Part shown: in pieces, positions 23,701-35,542 of the stretch | Layout: each line of letters starts with the position of its first letter | Position numbering within the stretch: position 1 is the stretch's first letter | Assembly: GCF_000004195.4 (NCBI RefSeq) | Contig: NC_030685.2 | Span: 53,768,016 to 53,832,015, forward strand | Length of the DNA: 64,000 bases | From: Xenopus tropicalis | Taxonomy: Eukaryota; Chordata; Amphibia; Anura; Pipidae | Reading direction: 5' to 3' | Made by a program: the position numbers and the translations under genes | The notes under the pieces: generated by a model | Database searches by the model: none | What the model saw: the letters and a program-made list of their open reading frames with translations, nothing else | What the model was told of the DNA's origin: nothing

Positions 23701-26700
23701 ACTGACCCTTGCGGTACTCCACTAACACTGGTCCAATTAGCAAATGTTCCATTTATCCCCACTCTTTGTAATCTATCCTTCAGCCAGTTATCTATCCAAG
23801 TACAAATATTATGTTCCAGGCCAATATCCCTCAATTTTATCATTAACTTTTGGTGCGGTGCTATATCAAATGCTTGCGCAAAGTCCAAGTAGATGACATC
23901 CTCTGCCATCCCAGAATTAAGGTTCCTGCTCACTTCCTAATAAAAGGCAATTAAATTAGTCTCTCATAATCTGTAATTTATAAAAACACAAACTTATAGC
24001 ATTGTGGTTTGTAATGTATTCAAGTATCCTATCTCTTATTACCCCATTCAAAAGCTTTCCTACCATTGATGTCAGACTAATAGGCCTATAGTTTTCAGGC
24101 TGAGAATGGGATCCCCTTTTGAAAAACTGCATCACATAAGCAAATCGCCAGTCTCTCTGCACCATGTCAGACTTCAATGAACCCTGAAAAATAATGTGAA
24201 GAAGCTCATTTAGTAGCCTGGGATGAATACCGTCTGGTTATAGACCTTTGTTTACCTCTACATGTTCAAGTCATGTCAGTTGTTGTATTACTAGAATTGA
24301 ATCTATTAAAAAGGAAACCTTCATTAACTGGCTCCTCAGCTGTGTAGACAGATGAAATAAGAGTTCAGAATTTCTTATTTTTTCCTGTTCTCATCAACCA
24401 AATGTGATAAGGGTCCCACTCCTTTTTTTTACTGTTAACATATTTTAGAAAAATAAGTTTGGATTCCTTTTTCTCCTTGCTGCAACACCCTTTTCCATCC
24501 ATTTTCTGAGCTTGCCTGATAGCTTTTTTGCATGCTTTATTAGCTTAAAGCATGTTGGGTTTTTTGTTTTTTTTAACCAACCTCAACAGCAGCACTTTTA
24601 TCAAACCATAGGTTTTGCTTTGCCATGTCTTTCGTTGCTTATAAAGGGAATATACTGATATAAATAACATTTTAAGGATATTCCACTTCTGTGTTTAACA
24701 CTGTAAAAAGCCTTTCCCAGTTAATATATTGCAGTGATGACAATTGGTTTTGTAACCTTTAGGGTGAAAACACACAGAGCTACTTAGTAGCAGCTACCAA
24801 ACACCAGAAGATACCCTGCCATACACAATACTTAGAATTGCCCCTGCTAAAACACACATAGAGACAGTTATCAGTAAATGATCAGCATTGTCTATTTTTG
24901 CAGCCATGACAAGTAGTAGCCCTGTGTGGCTTCACCCTTTAGCCTGCTGAAATCTCTACCCAAATTCCATGCCTTCCCCATTGCTGTCCCTGGTAATTTC
25001 TCTAGCGCAGGGCTTTAATTCTTGCTTTACATACAGACAAACTCCTTCACCCTTTTTAACTCCTCTGTCCCTCCTAAACAGGGTGTAACCATTTAAATGC
25101 ACAGCCCAGTCAGGTTCCATCCCACCAAGTCTCTGTGATAACAATTATATCATAATTTGCTATTATTTTCTGCACATGCAATAAACTCCAACTCTTACTG
25201 CTTTTCTCTCTGCTGTTTATATTACGTAATGGAGAATTAGCACTATAGATACTATTAGCCTGTTTTGTTTGTAACAGAGGGAACTCCTTAACTGGGAAAC
25301 TATATGCCACTCCCCCATGACCCCATACTAATCCCACTTCCAGGTCTACACTAACTTCCTCATAATACTCTAGTTCCCCCCTTGACTAGTTTAATAAAAT
25401 AGTAACACCAAAAAATAAAAATCTTTTAAAGTAATGTTAAATATAAGGTACTATGTGTGTACTATTGTGTAGCCGCAGGGGCAGCCGATGCTGTACCTGT
25501 CAATGGGGCTACATGAAAGAGCGAATGACAGGAGATCTGCTTTCCTCCACCTGTGTACAAAAGGCAGACTAAGGAAAGTGGATGACCTGCTTACTGTTCC
25601 CTCTGCCCTTAAAGTGATAATGGCATTTTCCTGGTATATATGGAATGTGTCACTATTACTTTCAATTTAAAGATGCAAATTAGGGCTTGAATACAGTTTG
25701 GCACATTTTTGTATGAGGATTTGGCACTTCAGCAAATAGAAAAATGATAAGGATTATTCAGTGCATACCTATTTTATTCATCCCACTGCTTCTTTTGCAA
25801 TAATGTATTAATTTTTTATTTTTTTTTACACTAGGAAAACCCGGTCAGTGGGGCAGGAATTCCCAAATGAACTGGGAGTTGAGGACGAAGACATAATTCC
25901 TGATGGACATACAAAGATTCCTGAGCAGAACCCTGCGTTCCTTGCTTCTTCTTTAACTAGCCAGCCAGTCGGGAAATTCTTTGTGGAAAAGAATCGTAAG
26001 TGCAGGTCAAGGTCTTGCATGGTTTAGTTTCTGTGTGATTTATTTTTTTGGCTTTTAGGCCACTTAAGGTGTTCATGTGCATTTTGGCCATATGCGTGGA
26101 TTGGTAGATTGCACTGATCTTTTTGTTGGCACATAAACAGATTAGATGGCTGTGGGTGTATAATTTCCTGAAGAATTGCAGGTTGAAAAACATATGCACC
26201 ACATAGTAGCCACAAGTTGCATCGTAAGCCAACTTCTGCTACTATGTGAAGCACAGGTAACTCGTATGCTTTCGCATGGGTGATTTACATTGTTGTCAGT
26301 ATGAAAGCATTTTCAGGACATTAGTCACCTACAGTAGATCAGATTACAGGGCAACTAATCTCATGTACCATAGCCCTAAAATGGCTATACAGTGCTGACA
26401 GCTGCCACGAATCACCGGTTTCCCCCTAAGTTTTGCCAGAATGCTTTTTGATATGTAAGTGGGGAATTAATGAGCTCCCCCTTTAATATTTAGGTAGGTT
26501 TCAAGCTGCAGATCGCTCTGAAATTATCAAAACAACTGAGCAAACTGATGTTTTCCTTGACGTCAAGCCAACATGGACCAGCATGGATGTATCCCTTACA
26601 GCACACCATATCTTTAGGTATAAATACCTTTGTTTAAATGCTTTCAAAATTCAAATCCAGCATGTTTTTGTATTTCTAACTTGTATTTATAATTTGCATT

Positions 26701-29700
26701 GATTGCAGGATGGTTGGCTTATTTTGCTGTGGATTCCTTGCTGGGTATGCTGTCTGGAATATTGTGGTTGTTTATGTTCTTGCTGGCTCCCAACTGACAA
26801 ATCTTCCTAATCTGCTTCAAACGTACAAGATCTTGGCCTACCCATCTCAGTGTTTCTTATATTTCCTGTTGGTTCTTAGCACAATTACAGCTTTTGATAG
26901 GTAGGTGGGGTTTTTTTTTGTTTTTTATTTTCAAAAAAAGGTCTTTGGAACACTCAAACAAAATATTTCGCCCTTTTTATAAATATTGGCACACATTTAG
27001 CTTTCTAGATATATTTTACTGATATCAAATGTAATCTATAAGAACTCCAAACCACTCACATTCACTGATTTACTGATTCCTCTTTGGTTATATGCCCTCC
27101 TTTTTGTAACGCTACATTTTAAATGAAAGGGTATTTAGTGCAAGGGCACACTAAGCAGATTGTCTCTATCTAAAACATCTGCGGAGGAAAGCAGATCCAC
27201 TCTTATGTGCACACCCCTGTAGCTTAATTGAAAGGCCTGTTGTTGACATGTGTGGAGCTACACAGAGTGGATATTGGCACCAAAATGCATAGATTCGCGT
27301 TTCTGTACCAAGATTGGCTCTGCGTAGCTCCACACATTGTGATGCTGACCCTGTCAATGAAGCTAAGGGGTTGTGCGCATAAGTGCGGATCCACTTTCCT
27401 CCGCCTCTATATAAAACTATAAAATGTCTACAGAGGAAAGCGAACAATCCATTTAGTGTGGTCTTGGGGATTTTTTCTTTTTTTTTTTTTTTTTCTTTCC
27501 TCTTTCGAAATCCCATTATCGGTTAGGTGAATAGCTTCTTATTCTCCCCTTTTCTGTTTTTCATTATCTGCTTATTGGTTAGATTAAGCTTGCTTACTGG
27601 AGAGTAACTAACTGTGGAGCAGTGGTCACCAACCAGTGTCTCGTCAGCAACATGTTGCTCCCAATGGCTTTAAAGCAGGTTTTCCATTTTGAATTTCTGA
27701 CTTGAAGACAAGATTTGGTTGCATAGACCATGTGTACTGTCAAGCAGAGCCTCCTGTAGTCTGCCAGTCATCATTGGGCTATAAAATAACCAATCACAGC
27801 CCTTATTGGTCACCCCCTAGGAAATGTTTTCATGCTTGCGTTGCTCCCCAACATATTTTACATTTAAATCTTGCTCACAGGTAAAAAAAAAAGGATGGGG
27901 CCCCTGTCATAGAGTATTTGTTTTCAACTAAACATAGTTAATAATAGGGTTTAAAGAAGGGCATTTAGAAAGAAAACACATCTGCTCCTCTATTCTGCTT
28001 GAGAAATACATGTGGTGATGAAACACGTTATCCTGTACTGATGGGCTTTAAGAATGGCTAAAGTATTTTGTGAGTTTTAGTATCTGTACAAAAGGCAACC
28101 TGTGGTATTGATCTTAATCTCTCTCTTAATAATATGCACACAATAGGTGATTTGTTCATGGCTGTGGGAGGTGCAATAAGCAAACTGCCCCTGTTATGTG
28201 GACACCTGCAAATGATGTGCTTACACAATAAGAAAGAGATGAAAGTTAATTAAAATCAGAGCCAAACTTGGCATGTAACTGTAATGATCAGTTTTCTTTT
28301 ACAATCCCTTAATTATTGTTGGTTAAGCTATAACATGTGCAGGCTATGAATAAAACAGAATAATGTTGTTTCTAGGATTGATTTGGAAAGAACGGCAGAT
28401 GCACTGCGTGGGCTTCTTAAACTTGACCCTGCAGCCTTGGCTTCATTCTGTAAGTACAAGCAGAACCATTACTCGCAGTGCTTTCTTCTCATACAGATCC
28501 TTCACTTGGGCTCATGGGTGAAGTGACCCAGCTACTGGCATAAACACATTTGTTGGCTACTGGGTGCACTGTTTCAGTGGATATAATGAAATATATTTAA
28601 AATGAACTTGCAGAGTACTTAGTATTCCCCTGTCTTGCTTATAAATACATATGTTCAGGATACTGTGCAGAATAAATCCAAGTATAATCAAATGGAACTC
28701 ATACGAATATGCAATATGTTGTAAATATTTATTTGGATATCTTGGCAAATGTTTTTGGGACAACCCCCTTCCAAAAGAGCACAAGAATTAACAAATAAAT
28801 AACAAATAATAAACAAAACCACGGATTTTTCATGATTAAAACAATAGGCAAAAATTATGTTCAGCACAAGCTATATTTATTGAACACTTTTTAAATGTTT
28901 CTGTAGAACAAGTTTCTAGAAACCCTATGACTGTTCAGTTGCATAATGTAGAGCACCATGTGTTGGGTTCATGGTATACAAGGTATTGTTTTCGCTAGTG
29001 TCTTTTAGCTAGTGGAATAAAAGTGAAAACTGCCCTGCCACTTCACATTAACTTGAATAGGAGAAGCCTGCCAGCCCCAGCAGTGGTGCTTTAATGTCGA
29101 CAGGAATATTTTTGGTGCTTCTCCGCCAGCATATCTTACCACATATTGCATGTTTTTTAAACATTAGTGATTCTTACTGACACTGTATAAATGATTGGGA
29201 TGATAATGATCACTTACCGATGTCATGAGTTTGTGTGGTGTTAAATGACCTGTGACTTATGGTCTTGTTCTGCCGAGTTATTCATTGGTAGCTTAGATCA
29301 TGGTGAGTACTGGCAAATCTAATGCTTATCTGAATGACTCTACCATCGGAGGGGAGAGGGAATCTTATTATGGTAATATTTAACCATTTTTTTTCTAATT
29401 TCCTCTCCTTTTTGAAGTTTATTTTGTAGCACTTATCCTCGCCCTAAGTCAACAAATGACCAGTGACAGAATTAACTTCTACACACCCCCAACAGAAAAT
29501 GGCAGCCTGTGGTAAGACAAATTGCTGCTTATACAACATCTGAAATGCATTCAACATGGGAGTCAAACCTTTGGAATTGGGCAGAAGCTGGCGGCTGGTG
29601 TGCTACAGCTGCCGTTTTTACACTTATTCTTTAATAAAACATGCCACATAAATAGCTGTGGTTCTTTTACAGAGATTGTTTATTACATTGGGATTACCCC

Positions 29701-31541
29701 CTTAATAAAGATGTTAAATAGGTGGCCCTTCGGCTCCAGAACCTCTTGACAGCCACATCTGCTTTATTAGCCAGAACCCCCTTTTTAAAATCAGCTGCAA
29801 CATCTTTATTTGTTTTCGGGAGGGTATCCTTTTTTTTAAAAATGTAAGGTGTTAGGCAATTTATTCTCCCACAAGTAATACAACATCATATATCTGCCAC
29901 TGGAATGACAACACAAGTAAGTGACATATTCACTGTAGACATGATTATAATCTGGCCGTTCACTGAAAGATTCACTCAGGGGCCAAAGGATCACTAAGAT
30001 TTTTCTCAGGTAGAGTCAGGTGTTGGGTTGGCCTGTCAGAGTGTCCCGTACACAGGCAGATAAGCTGCAGACTTGGACTGAAGAAGCCAAATCAGCAGCT
30101 AAAATCTGCCCATGTATGGCCACTTAAACTGAAAGGGGATAACCAGCACCCCTGCTCCTGACCCATCTGTTGTACTGAACATAACCATGTCTCCTGCAAA
30201 CTAAATGAAGTATTCTGGCTGCTTTCAAAACCTGCTACAGCTTGAAGGTAGTGATTGCTAAATTATATGCAAACCATAATTTTGTAACCTCTGACATTTA
30301 ACATTTGTTTATCCTTATTCCCATTGGTTTATTATAGGCAGGCAAATACAGAAGAGCAGATTCTTCAGCCATGGATTGTAATAAACTTAGTTGTTGCTCT
30401 CTTGGTTGGCCTGGCTTGGCTATTTTTATCCTGCCGCCCAGATATAGATCATACTGAAGGTATTTGATTTACAACTTTGCAATAATGTTCAATAAGGTAT
30501 TATATAGTATGTACTGTACTACAAAGATAAATCACATACAAGTGAAATACAGTGTAAAAGAGCAATCCCTTTGCAGCTTTGCTTTACATCCCAACATCGG
30601 TCCTATCTCTGTTTTTATGTGATCCTTTCCCTTCTATTGTCTTTACTGAATCCCTCTGGGTTTCTGTTCTGTGCTTTCATTGGTTGCAGGAAGCTCTCCC
30701 TCTTCTCCTCTGCCTTCCCATTATTTTTTCATTGCTATCAATCCTGTATTTAGCAGCCTTTACATTTATTCTAATAATATGTGTATATACTGCACATAAA
30801 AATATTATTGTAATAAGGAATATTGTAAGGAATTGTTCTCCTTTGAGTTAACTTTTAGTATGATGTAGAGAATACTATTCTGAGACAATTTGCCATTGGT
30901 CTTTATTTTATATTATATGTGGTTTTTTTTTTTTAATTATTTCACTTTTTGTTCAGCAATTCTCCAGTTTGAAATTTCAGCAGTTATCTGGTTGCTAGGG
31001 TCCAAATTACTTTGTGACCAGGGAGTGGTTTGAATGATAGACTGATATTGTTATAGGAGAGGACCTAAACAGAAAGAAAAGTAATAAAAAGTAACAATAA
31101 AATTGTAGCCTCACAGAGCAATAGTTTTTTTTGGCTGCTGGGGTCAGTGACCCCCATTCAAAAGTTGGAAAGTGTCAGAAGAAGGCATATATTATAAAAG
31201 CAATAAAAAAAAAAAAATAATTACCAAGACCAATTGAAACGTTGGTTAGAATTAGCCATTGTATGACATACTAAAAGTTAACTGAAACGTGAACCAGCCT
31301 GGGTGCCAGGACTAAAAAATAGAATGAAAACAAAGGATTATACTGTTAGTCACATATAGGGGTTGTGGCATACCAAGCCCAGCTTGAAAAAGTGCTCCAT
31401 TCCTAGTCCTTACTATACAGTGTTGTCATTTCAAATAGTCTGATATAACTCTTTGTTGTTTTATTTCCTTAAGAGGCAATGTTTATCCCTGAAGGGGAGG
31501 ATTATCCAGACATGGAAAAAGGAACTAAGATTCAAGGGTAA
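14755..31541 (+). CDS. tmem237: Transmembrane protein 237, complete
   Basis: Thirteen exons chain in phase to 387 residues: 14755-14769, 17662-17693, 18550-18560, 18646-18702, 19674-19769, 23360-23477, 25835-25995, 26494-26617, 26709-26900, 28376-28449, 29418-29511, 30338-30459 and 31474-31541. The N-terminal half is basic and disordered (PPRALPPMP, lysine runs, [10 protein letters not shown]), then [11 protein letters not shown] and [10 protein letters not shown]. Four membrane segments follow at about 206-230, 246-267, 287-304 and 336-356. The loop before the last has [16 protein letters not shown]237 acts at the ciliary transition zone with the MKS/JBTS module, and human loss causes a Joubert-type disorder (JBTS14). 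Human TMEM237 is 408 residues. The start has a good Kozak context (A at -3, G at +4). Confidence 0.93.
15190..15207 (+). CDS. tmem237: Alternative tmem237 first coding exon
   Basis: ATGGGGAAGAAGCAAGTG is followed at once by the donor GTAAGT. It ends in phase 0, as exon 14755-14769 does, so it can splice to 17662 and give [14 protein letters not shown]. The ATG has A at -3 and G at +4; another ATG lies just before it (15187). From memory a human isoform begins with a similar MGKN-type start. Transcript support is not visible here. Confidence 0.6.
15480..16040. repeat. Mixed MITE fragments in tmem237 intron 1
   Basis: 15540-15650 resembles the CAGCTATCTGGTTGCTAGGG family (full copy at 53061-53351). 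15773-15870 resembles the end of the hAT element at 63457-63853 (CCGAATCCTAATTAGCAT). No gene is seen. Confidence 0.5.
16079..16612. repeat. Long foldback MITE
   Basis: Left end GGGGCACATTTACTAACCCA and right end GGGTTAGTAAATCAGCCCC pair. Most of the 530 bp folds back, with alternating T-rich and CG-containing blocks (TTTTTTCG, CGTAAAAACGCG). The interior is unlike its surroundings in CpG content. A relative is at 18760-19618. Confidence 0.85.
16980..17200. mobile_element. CAGGTATGGG-family MITE, inverted and truncated
   Basis: Shares ACAAGGTACTGTTATATTAT and GGATAACGTGTCCTATACCT with the family, in reverse orientation. The outer left end is missing. Confidence 0.55.
18000..18290. repeat. 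GTTCACC-family MITE fragment
   Basis: Includes AGGAGAGGACCTAAAGAGAG, GGCTGCTGGGG and AAAGGTGAACCGCCACTTAA, blocks shared with 30835-31295 and 53061-53351. Confidence 0.55.
18550..18560 (+). CDS. tmem237: tmem237 11-nt microexon
   Basis: CACAATTATTG lies between acceptor CTACAG and donor GTATGT. It converts phase 2 to phase 1. Skipping it would join AG to ATGA and give an immediate in-frame stop, so it is needed for the reading frame. It yields S-T-I-I-D before EIPLSR. Confidence 0.85.
18760..19618. repeat. Foldback MITE interrupted by a hAT element
   Basis: The left end AGGGGCACGTTTACTAATCC and the right end GGATTAGTAAATCTCCCCCT pair. The host arms are interrupted at 19150 by the hAT insertion 19151-19589. 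It lies between tmem237 exons 4 and 5. Confidence 0.8.
19151..19589. mobile_element. Young hAT MITE with perfect ends
   Basis: Terminal repeats TAGTGCTGGGCGGTAT and ATACCGCCCAGCACTA match over all 16 bp. The 8-bp target duplication GTTCGTGG is exact (19143-19150 and 19590-19597). The centre (19394-19490) is a G-run tract with many GGGG blocks. It sits 85 bp before the tmem237 exon at 19674. Confidence 0.9.
19819..20142. mobile_element. CAGGTATGGG-family MITE
   Basis: Starts TAGGTATGGAATCCCTTATC and ends GGATAATAGATCCTATACCT, with the shared AATAATAAAACATTACCTTG interior. It begins 50 bp after the tmem237 exon ending at 19769. Confidence 0.7.
20299..20613. repeat. Foldback MITE
   Basis: Ends read GACTAATGGCACACCAG and CTGGTGTACCATTAGCC. 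Inner arms contain GTGTGCACACAG twice in inverted setting. The short open frames inside mirror each other and are not genes. Confidence 0.65.
21613..23165 (+). mobile_element. Tc1/mariner transposon, inactive
   Basis: The element runs from CAGTGGCTTGCAAAAGTATT at 21615 to the inverse ending at 23163, flanked by TA. The terminal inverted repeats extend about 210 bp each. It is inserted in the tmem237 intron between exons 19674-19769 and 23360-23477. The transposase at 21984-22945 is broken. Confidence 0.92.
21984..22945 (+). pseudogene. Tc1-family transposase, broken
   Basis: Starts [18 protein letters not shown], the usual N-terminal helix-turn-helix of Tc1 transposases. A shift near 22070 breaks the second helix-turn-helix. 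The frame resumes at 22219-22458 up to WSDETKMEL, then a deletion of roughly 50-60 nt removes the segment before [11 protein letters not shown]. The last frame, 22379-22945, contains QQDNDPKH, then DLNPIENLW and ends GGSTKY. All three catalytic acidic residues of the DDE domain are readable, but no single frame spans them. Confidence 0.9.
23610..25380 (-). mobile_element. CR1-type LINE, degenerate
   Basis: On the minus strand, from high to low coordinates, it shows an endonuclease piece ([16 protein letters not shown], then [17 protein letters not shown]), then reverse-transcriptase blocks [28 protein letters not shown] (motif A) and [10 protein letters not shown]. Frames are shifted and interrupted, and a foldback MITE sits at about 24763-24940. 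Dead copy in a tmem237 intron. Confidence 0.88.
24763..24940. repeat. Foldback MITE inside CR1
   Basis: GGGTGAAAACACACAGAGCT and the matching end CTGTGTGGCTTCACCCTTT are inverted. It belongs to the family at 2170-2530 and splits the LINE. Confidence 0.65.
27130..27460. repeat. Foldback MITE
   Basis: Arms share GAGGAAAGCAGATCCACT-like and TGTGTGGAGCTAC blocks in inverted arrangement (right end GGATCCACTTTCCTCCG). It lies between two tmem237 exons (26900 and 28376) and holds no gene. Confidence 0.6.
27620..27906. mobile_element. hAT-type MITE
   Basis: Starts CAGTGGTCACCAACCAGTG and ends GATGGGGCCCCTG. Same family as 224-530. Its flanking duplication is not clear. Confidence 0.65.
30835..31295. 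repeat. GTTCACC-family MITE
   Basis: It contains CAGTTATCTGGTTGCTAGGG, AGGAGAGGACCTAAACAGAA and AACTGAAACGTGAACC. It precedes the last tmem237 exon. Confidence 0.6.
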
Positions 31542-31710
31542 AGCAGAACTCTCGTGTACACTCATAATGCCTTTTTTATTCTTTTGTTTTTATACCTTTG
31601 GATATTTTATATACATGTGTTTATATGTGTGAAAAAACTGATTTATTTTTGAAACTTTGTATGAAAGTATTGTATATTGTAACATTTTTTAAATAAATAT
31701 TTTTTATTCT
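31542..31710 (+). terminator. tmem237: tmem237 3' UTR and poly(A) signal
   Basis: The stop TAA at 31539-31541 is followed by an AT-rich 3' UTR with AATAAA at 31692-31697, about 150 bp downstream. This is the likely poly(A) signal. Confidence 0.7.
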
Positions 31711-32111
31711 ACTAGTGCATGGTGGTTTTATACCCTCACACAAATTCTGATGAGATAACTAGAAAGATGACTGGTTAGTTATGTTTCAGACTTATTTGAG
31801 CCCATTTACTGGGACAGAAGTGCACACCCCTACAGCCACACAATTTGGAACTGTCAGGTCTAAACAGTACGTTATGACAATGACCATTTCATACTCCTAA
31901 ATACTGATTTTTATAAGCTTTTATGAAACAGATTTTGACAGACTGACAATCAAACAAAAAAGGTAAGCAGAGAACTATATATATATAAATATCTTTCTAA
32001 TTAATTACAGAAAGCCTTGTTTTTGGGAATGCTATCACTCTACTTACATGTCACGTATGGCATGTACTTTGTTTCACCAGAAAAAACTGGCAATATCATT
32101 ATTATACACTC

Positions 32112-32930
32112 TGTCACACAACGTATGACGTATGAGCCGCTAGCACAATCAGGGAAATACCACACGTGCCACAAGGGTTGTTTCACAGGAGTTTATTACA
32201 ACCAAACGTAGATAAACAGGGAAAGGGCAATACGCATGGAAGGTCCACAAGTCCCAATCACTTCAAATACTCCTTCAGGAAGTCTTCAGGGCAACCCCCC
32301 TCTGCACAATCTCCAGGGAACAAAAGCAGAGTCTACTAGCCCAACCCCCAATACACAAAGCTTTCCCACCCAGACAGTCCACAATTAACTGGGTAGTCTC
32401 CCCAGGCAGTTCCAATGGGAATAAACAAAGTTCCTTTTCAGGTAGTTCCACAGAAACACACTACCTTGGTTCCAGGGCAAACAGTCCTTCCGCAGGGGTT
32501 AGGGTAATCCAGTTGGAGGGAATCTTTCTGCCTCAGCTAGGGTGGATTCCAAGGAACCGCAGGGGAGGGTGTCCTGCCGTAGTGAGGTTACACCCAGACA
32601 AACCAAAAGCCCCTCTCCATCCCCAAACTCTGGTTTTTCTACCCTGCTGCTGGTACCTCCCCTCTTTTCCACACCCCCTAGGAATGATTGGTTAGGAGGC
32701 TGACCCTGCTTCTGCTTAACCCAACCGTGGCAGCTCCAATTGGCTGGGTCCCCTGCAGCATCATTAGGGGAGGGGATTAACCTAGGAGGGGCTTGCCCAG
32801 CTCCTCTGGAGCGGACTTCTGGGAGCTTCTTTGTTTAAAACCCTTTCGGCGGGAAACAATGGGCTGCCACCATCTTGGCTAGATCATGCACTGGCTAAAC
32901 ATGGGGCCAGTATAAGGGTTTTTGGTCACA
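32112..32930 (-). mobile_element. Solo LTR
   Basis: The 819-bp unit begins TGTCACACAACG and ends GGTCACA, with an exact 5-bp duplication CACTC at 32107-32111 and 32931-32935. On the minus strand AATAAA near 32190 lies about 80 bp from the 3' end, as in an R-U5 region, so minus is the probable orientation. No internal gag or pol is present. The retroelement class (Ty3-like or other) cannot be fixed from the LTR alone. Confidence 0.75.
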
Positions 32931-32935
32931 CACTC

Positions 32936-33571
32936 CTTGCCTCCTTAAAGCCACAATCCCAACCCCCACTTGTCTCCTCTAGCATGCTAGGTTACTTTTC
33001 AGCTCAGTTTGTTCTGAGAATACTTTATATATTAGAACAAAAGCTCTGGGTCATAGCCAATACCTGTTTTTTTTCCATGTAGTATCTGATATGGAGAGAC
33101 TGGCATCTGCTGTAAAAATTGGTAAGCCTGGTGTAATGCCACATCAGTATCTCTCTGTGTTTGTTTTGCATTACTCTCTAACATTGCTAAATGGACATCC
33201 TGTGCTTGACACATGCAAATAACCCAAAATGCACATGAAATGGCGAATAAGTGAAAAGCAAGTAAAAGTAAGGAGTTACATTGCGTCATTAGAAACAGAT
33301 TATATATGTGCTATAACTTTAGATAATGCTTCATTATATTATTCCTTTGCATTCTCCTAATCCATGCTGCTCTGTGAGAATGAACATTTTGCAGTCCTAT
33401 AACCTTCCATTTCCTGCTGCATCCAGATACGTCGCCCCCACTTCATCTTTGTTTCTTTCATTGAAAAGTTGCTCACTTTTTGTAATAAGTCTTCTCCTGT
33501 TCAATGGAAATATTGATAAATGAGGGTATTGGGATATTCATACCAGGAAAGGGAAATGCCCTAAATGCATT
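32936..33571. other. Convergent intergenic stretch without gene
   Basis: Between the solo LTR and the next transposon there is AT-rich sequence with no recognisable exon. The minus frame at 33032-33289 was tested as a flacc1 terminal exon and does not fit by phase. Confidence 0.5.
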
Positions 33572-34719
33572 TACCGTATATACTCGAGTATAAGCCGATC
33601 CGAATATAAGCCGAGGTACCTAACTTTACCTAAGAAAACTGGAAAAACTTATTGACTCGAGTATAAGCCTAGGGTGGGAAATGAAGCCGCTACTGCTAAG
33701 TTTCAATAATCAAAATAAATACCAATAAAATTAGGATCTGTCAATCTTACTGAGCAAATACAGCAAAAGTCACTAAAGTCTGCCCCATGAGACAATCTGT
33801 AGTGACCAGATCACCCAGTGCATGGTTTAAGTAGCATTAACTCATAATTTGCTACTCTTGAACAATCCTATGATTTCCCAGCCTCCCAATTTCCACAAAA
33901 TTAGAGCAACATACTTAAAGTAATCAAAACCAAGAACGTACAGGTGTCTAGCTCCACTGTGACAGAAGTACACCACATAGAAAACCCAAGACATAATACC
34001 TGTATGTTCTACAAAGCCTTGCGGAACATAACCCTTCAGGACCCAATATTGAACCTATAACAGATGTCCAGTGGGCACAAATGTTACAATCTCCTCTACT
34101 AAGCTCCCCCTTTTACAAATACAGGCTGTTATATTTATATATGGTAAATATTACACTAGAATTTCGTTACATAAACTGTATGCAGAAAAATCAGCAGTTT
34201 GATTAAGATGTGATGTGGAGGACGGTAGCTTAATGCATACCTTCAGGTCCTGTCCAGAACTGCAGCTATATTGGACATACATCAGTAAACTTCTTGGGAT
34301 CAAGCCTAAATGGTGCGGGAGCGTGTGACATCACGCCGGGGCGGGGCAAGGCGTCTGAAAGGAGCGACGCGCAGAAGAGCGCACAGCCGCAGGTACCTGA
34401 GGGGTCCAGGGTTGGCGGGGGAAGCAGGAGCAGGAATCAGGTCCATACACAGCCGCATCAGTAAACTTCTTGGGTTCAAGCCTAAATGGTGCGAGTGCAC
34501 GGAGCGTGTGACATCATGCCAGGGGCGGGGCAAGGAGTCGAAAAGGAGCGGCGTGCAGAAGAGTGCACAGCCGCAGGTACCTGAGGGGTCCAGGGTTGGC
34601 GGGGGAAGCAGTAGCAGGAGCGGGAATCAGGTAGCGCAGGCTGCTAGCTGGAGGGACTCAAGTATAAGCCGAAGGTGACTTTTTCAGCACATTTTGAGTA
34701 TACTCGAGTATATACGGTA
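33572..34719. mobile_element. TA-flanked non-autonomous DNA transposon
   Basis: The left end CCGTATATACTCGAGTATA and the right end TATACTCGAGTATATACGG are perfect inverted repeats flanked by TA, as in Tc1/mariner-type elements. The AT-rich body carries a GC-rich right third with a tandem repeat of about 176 bp (starts near 34280 and 34456). No transposase frame. Confidence 0.8.
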
Positions 34720-35096
34720 TACCTAATGCACATGGGGAGGATTATTTATCAATTTTCAAATTTAGTTTTTTGGGGGTTTTTTTCCATTGGAATAAACTTG
34801 AAATTTTACCAATGTCAAATGTTTGCTAATTTATTAAAAGTTCAAATATACAAACTTGATCAAATTAAACGATGAAAAAAACCTCAAATGCATCAAATTT
34901 GTATTCTATTCATCATTTTCAAAGAGTCTACAAACCCTCAAAAAAATCTGAAAAACCTGAACTGAAAAATCACATTTTGCCTAGCATAATTCCCAATGAC
35001 TTCTACATGAACTCACAAGCTTTTAAGCGTTTTGGATTTTTTTGCACTTAAGTATTGAACATTAAAGTTGTGGAGACCATAATTCAAATATGCAGT

Positions 35097-35382
35097 ACAG
35101 GTATGGGACCTGTTATCCAGAATGCTTGGGACCTGAGGTTTCCCAGATAAGGGATCTTTCCATAATTGGAAAAATCATTTAAATATTGAATAAACCTAAT
35201 AGGATTGTTTTGCCTCCAATAAGGATTAATTATATCTTAGGTACAAGGTACTGTTTTATTATTACAGAGAACAAGGAAATCATTTTTAAAAATTAGAATT
35301 ATTTGCTTATAATGGAGTTGATGGGAGATGGCCTTTCCGTAATTTGGAACGTTCTGGATAAGGGATCCCATACCTATAAATG
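35097..35382. mobile_element. CAGGTATGGG-family MITE
   Basis: Ends ACAGGTATGGGACCTGTTAT and GGATAAGGGATCCCATACCT pair; interior ACAAGGTACTGTTTTATTAT. Confidence 0.75.
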
Positions 35383-35542
35383 CTTTTTAAACCTTTAAAT
35401 AGTCTGCTCTGGAAAATATTGCCCTGATTTAAAAGTATGACCAGTTTTCTTTTGGGGCAATTCATTAAAGTGCATTAGCTAAAGCTACATCTGTTCAGCC
35501 AAGACTGACTGGCACTCACAATTTAGGAAGCTCAGGGCTCAG

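Noticed and set aside
33032..33289. Minus-strand frame with QDVHLAMLESN, tested as the last flacc1 exon
   Set aside because: With the phase 2 entry from exon 36248-36357 it hits a stop within a few codons.
34310..34678. 122-residue GC-rich open frame
   Set aside because: It falls inside the duplicated GC block of a TA-flanked transposon and reads the same low-complexity repeat twice.
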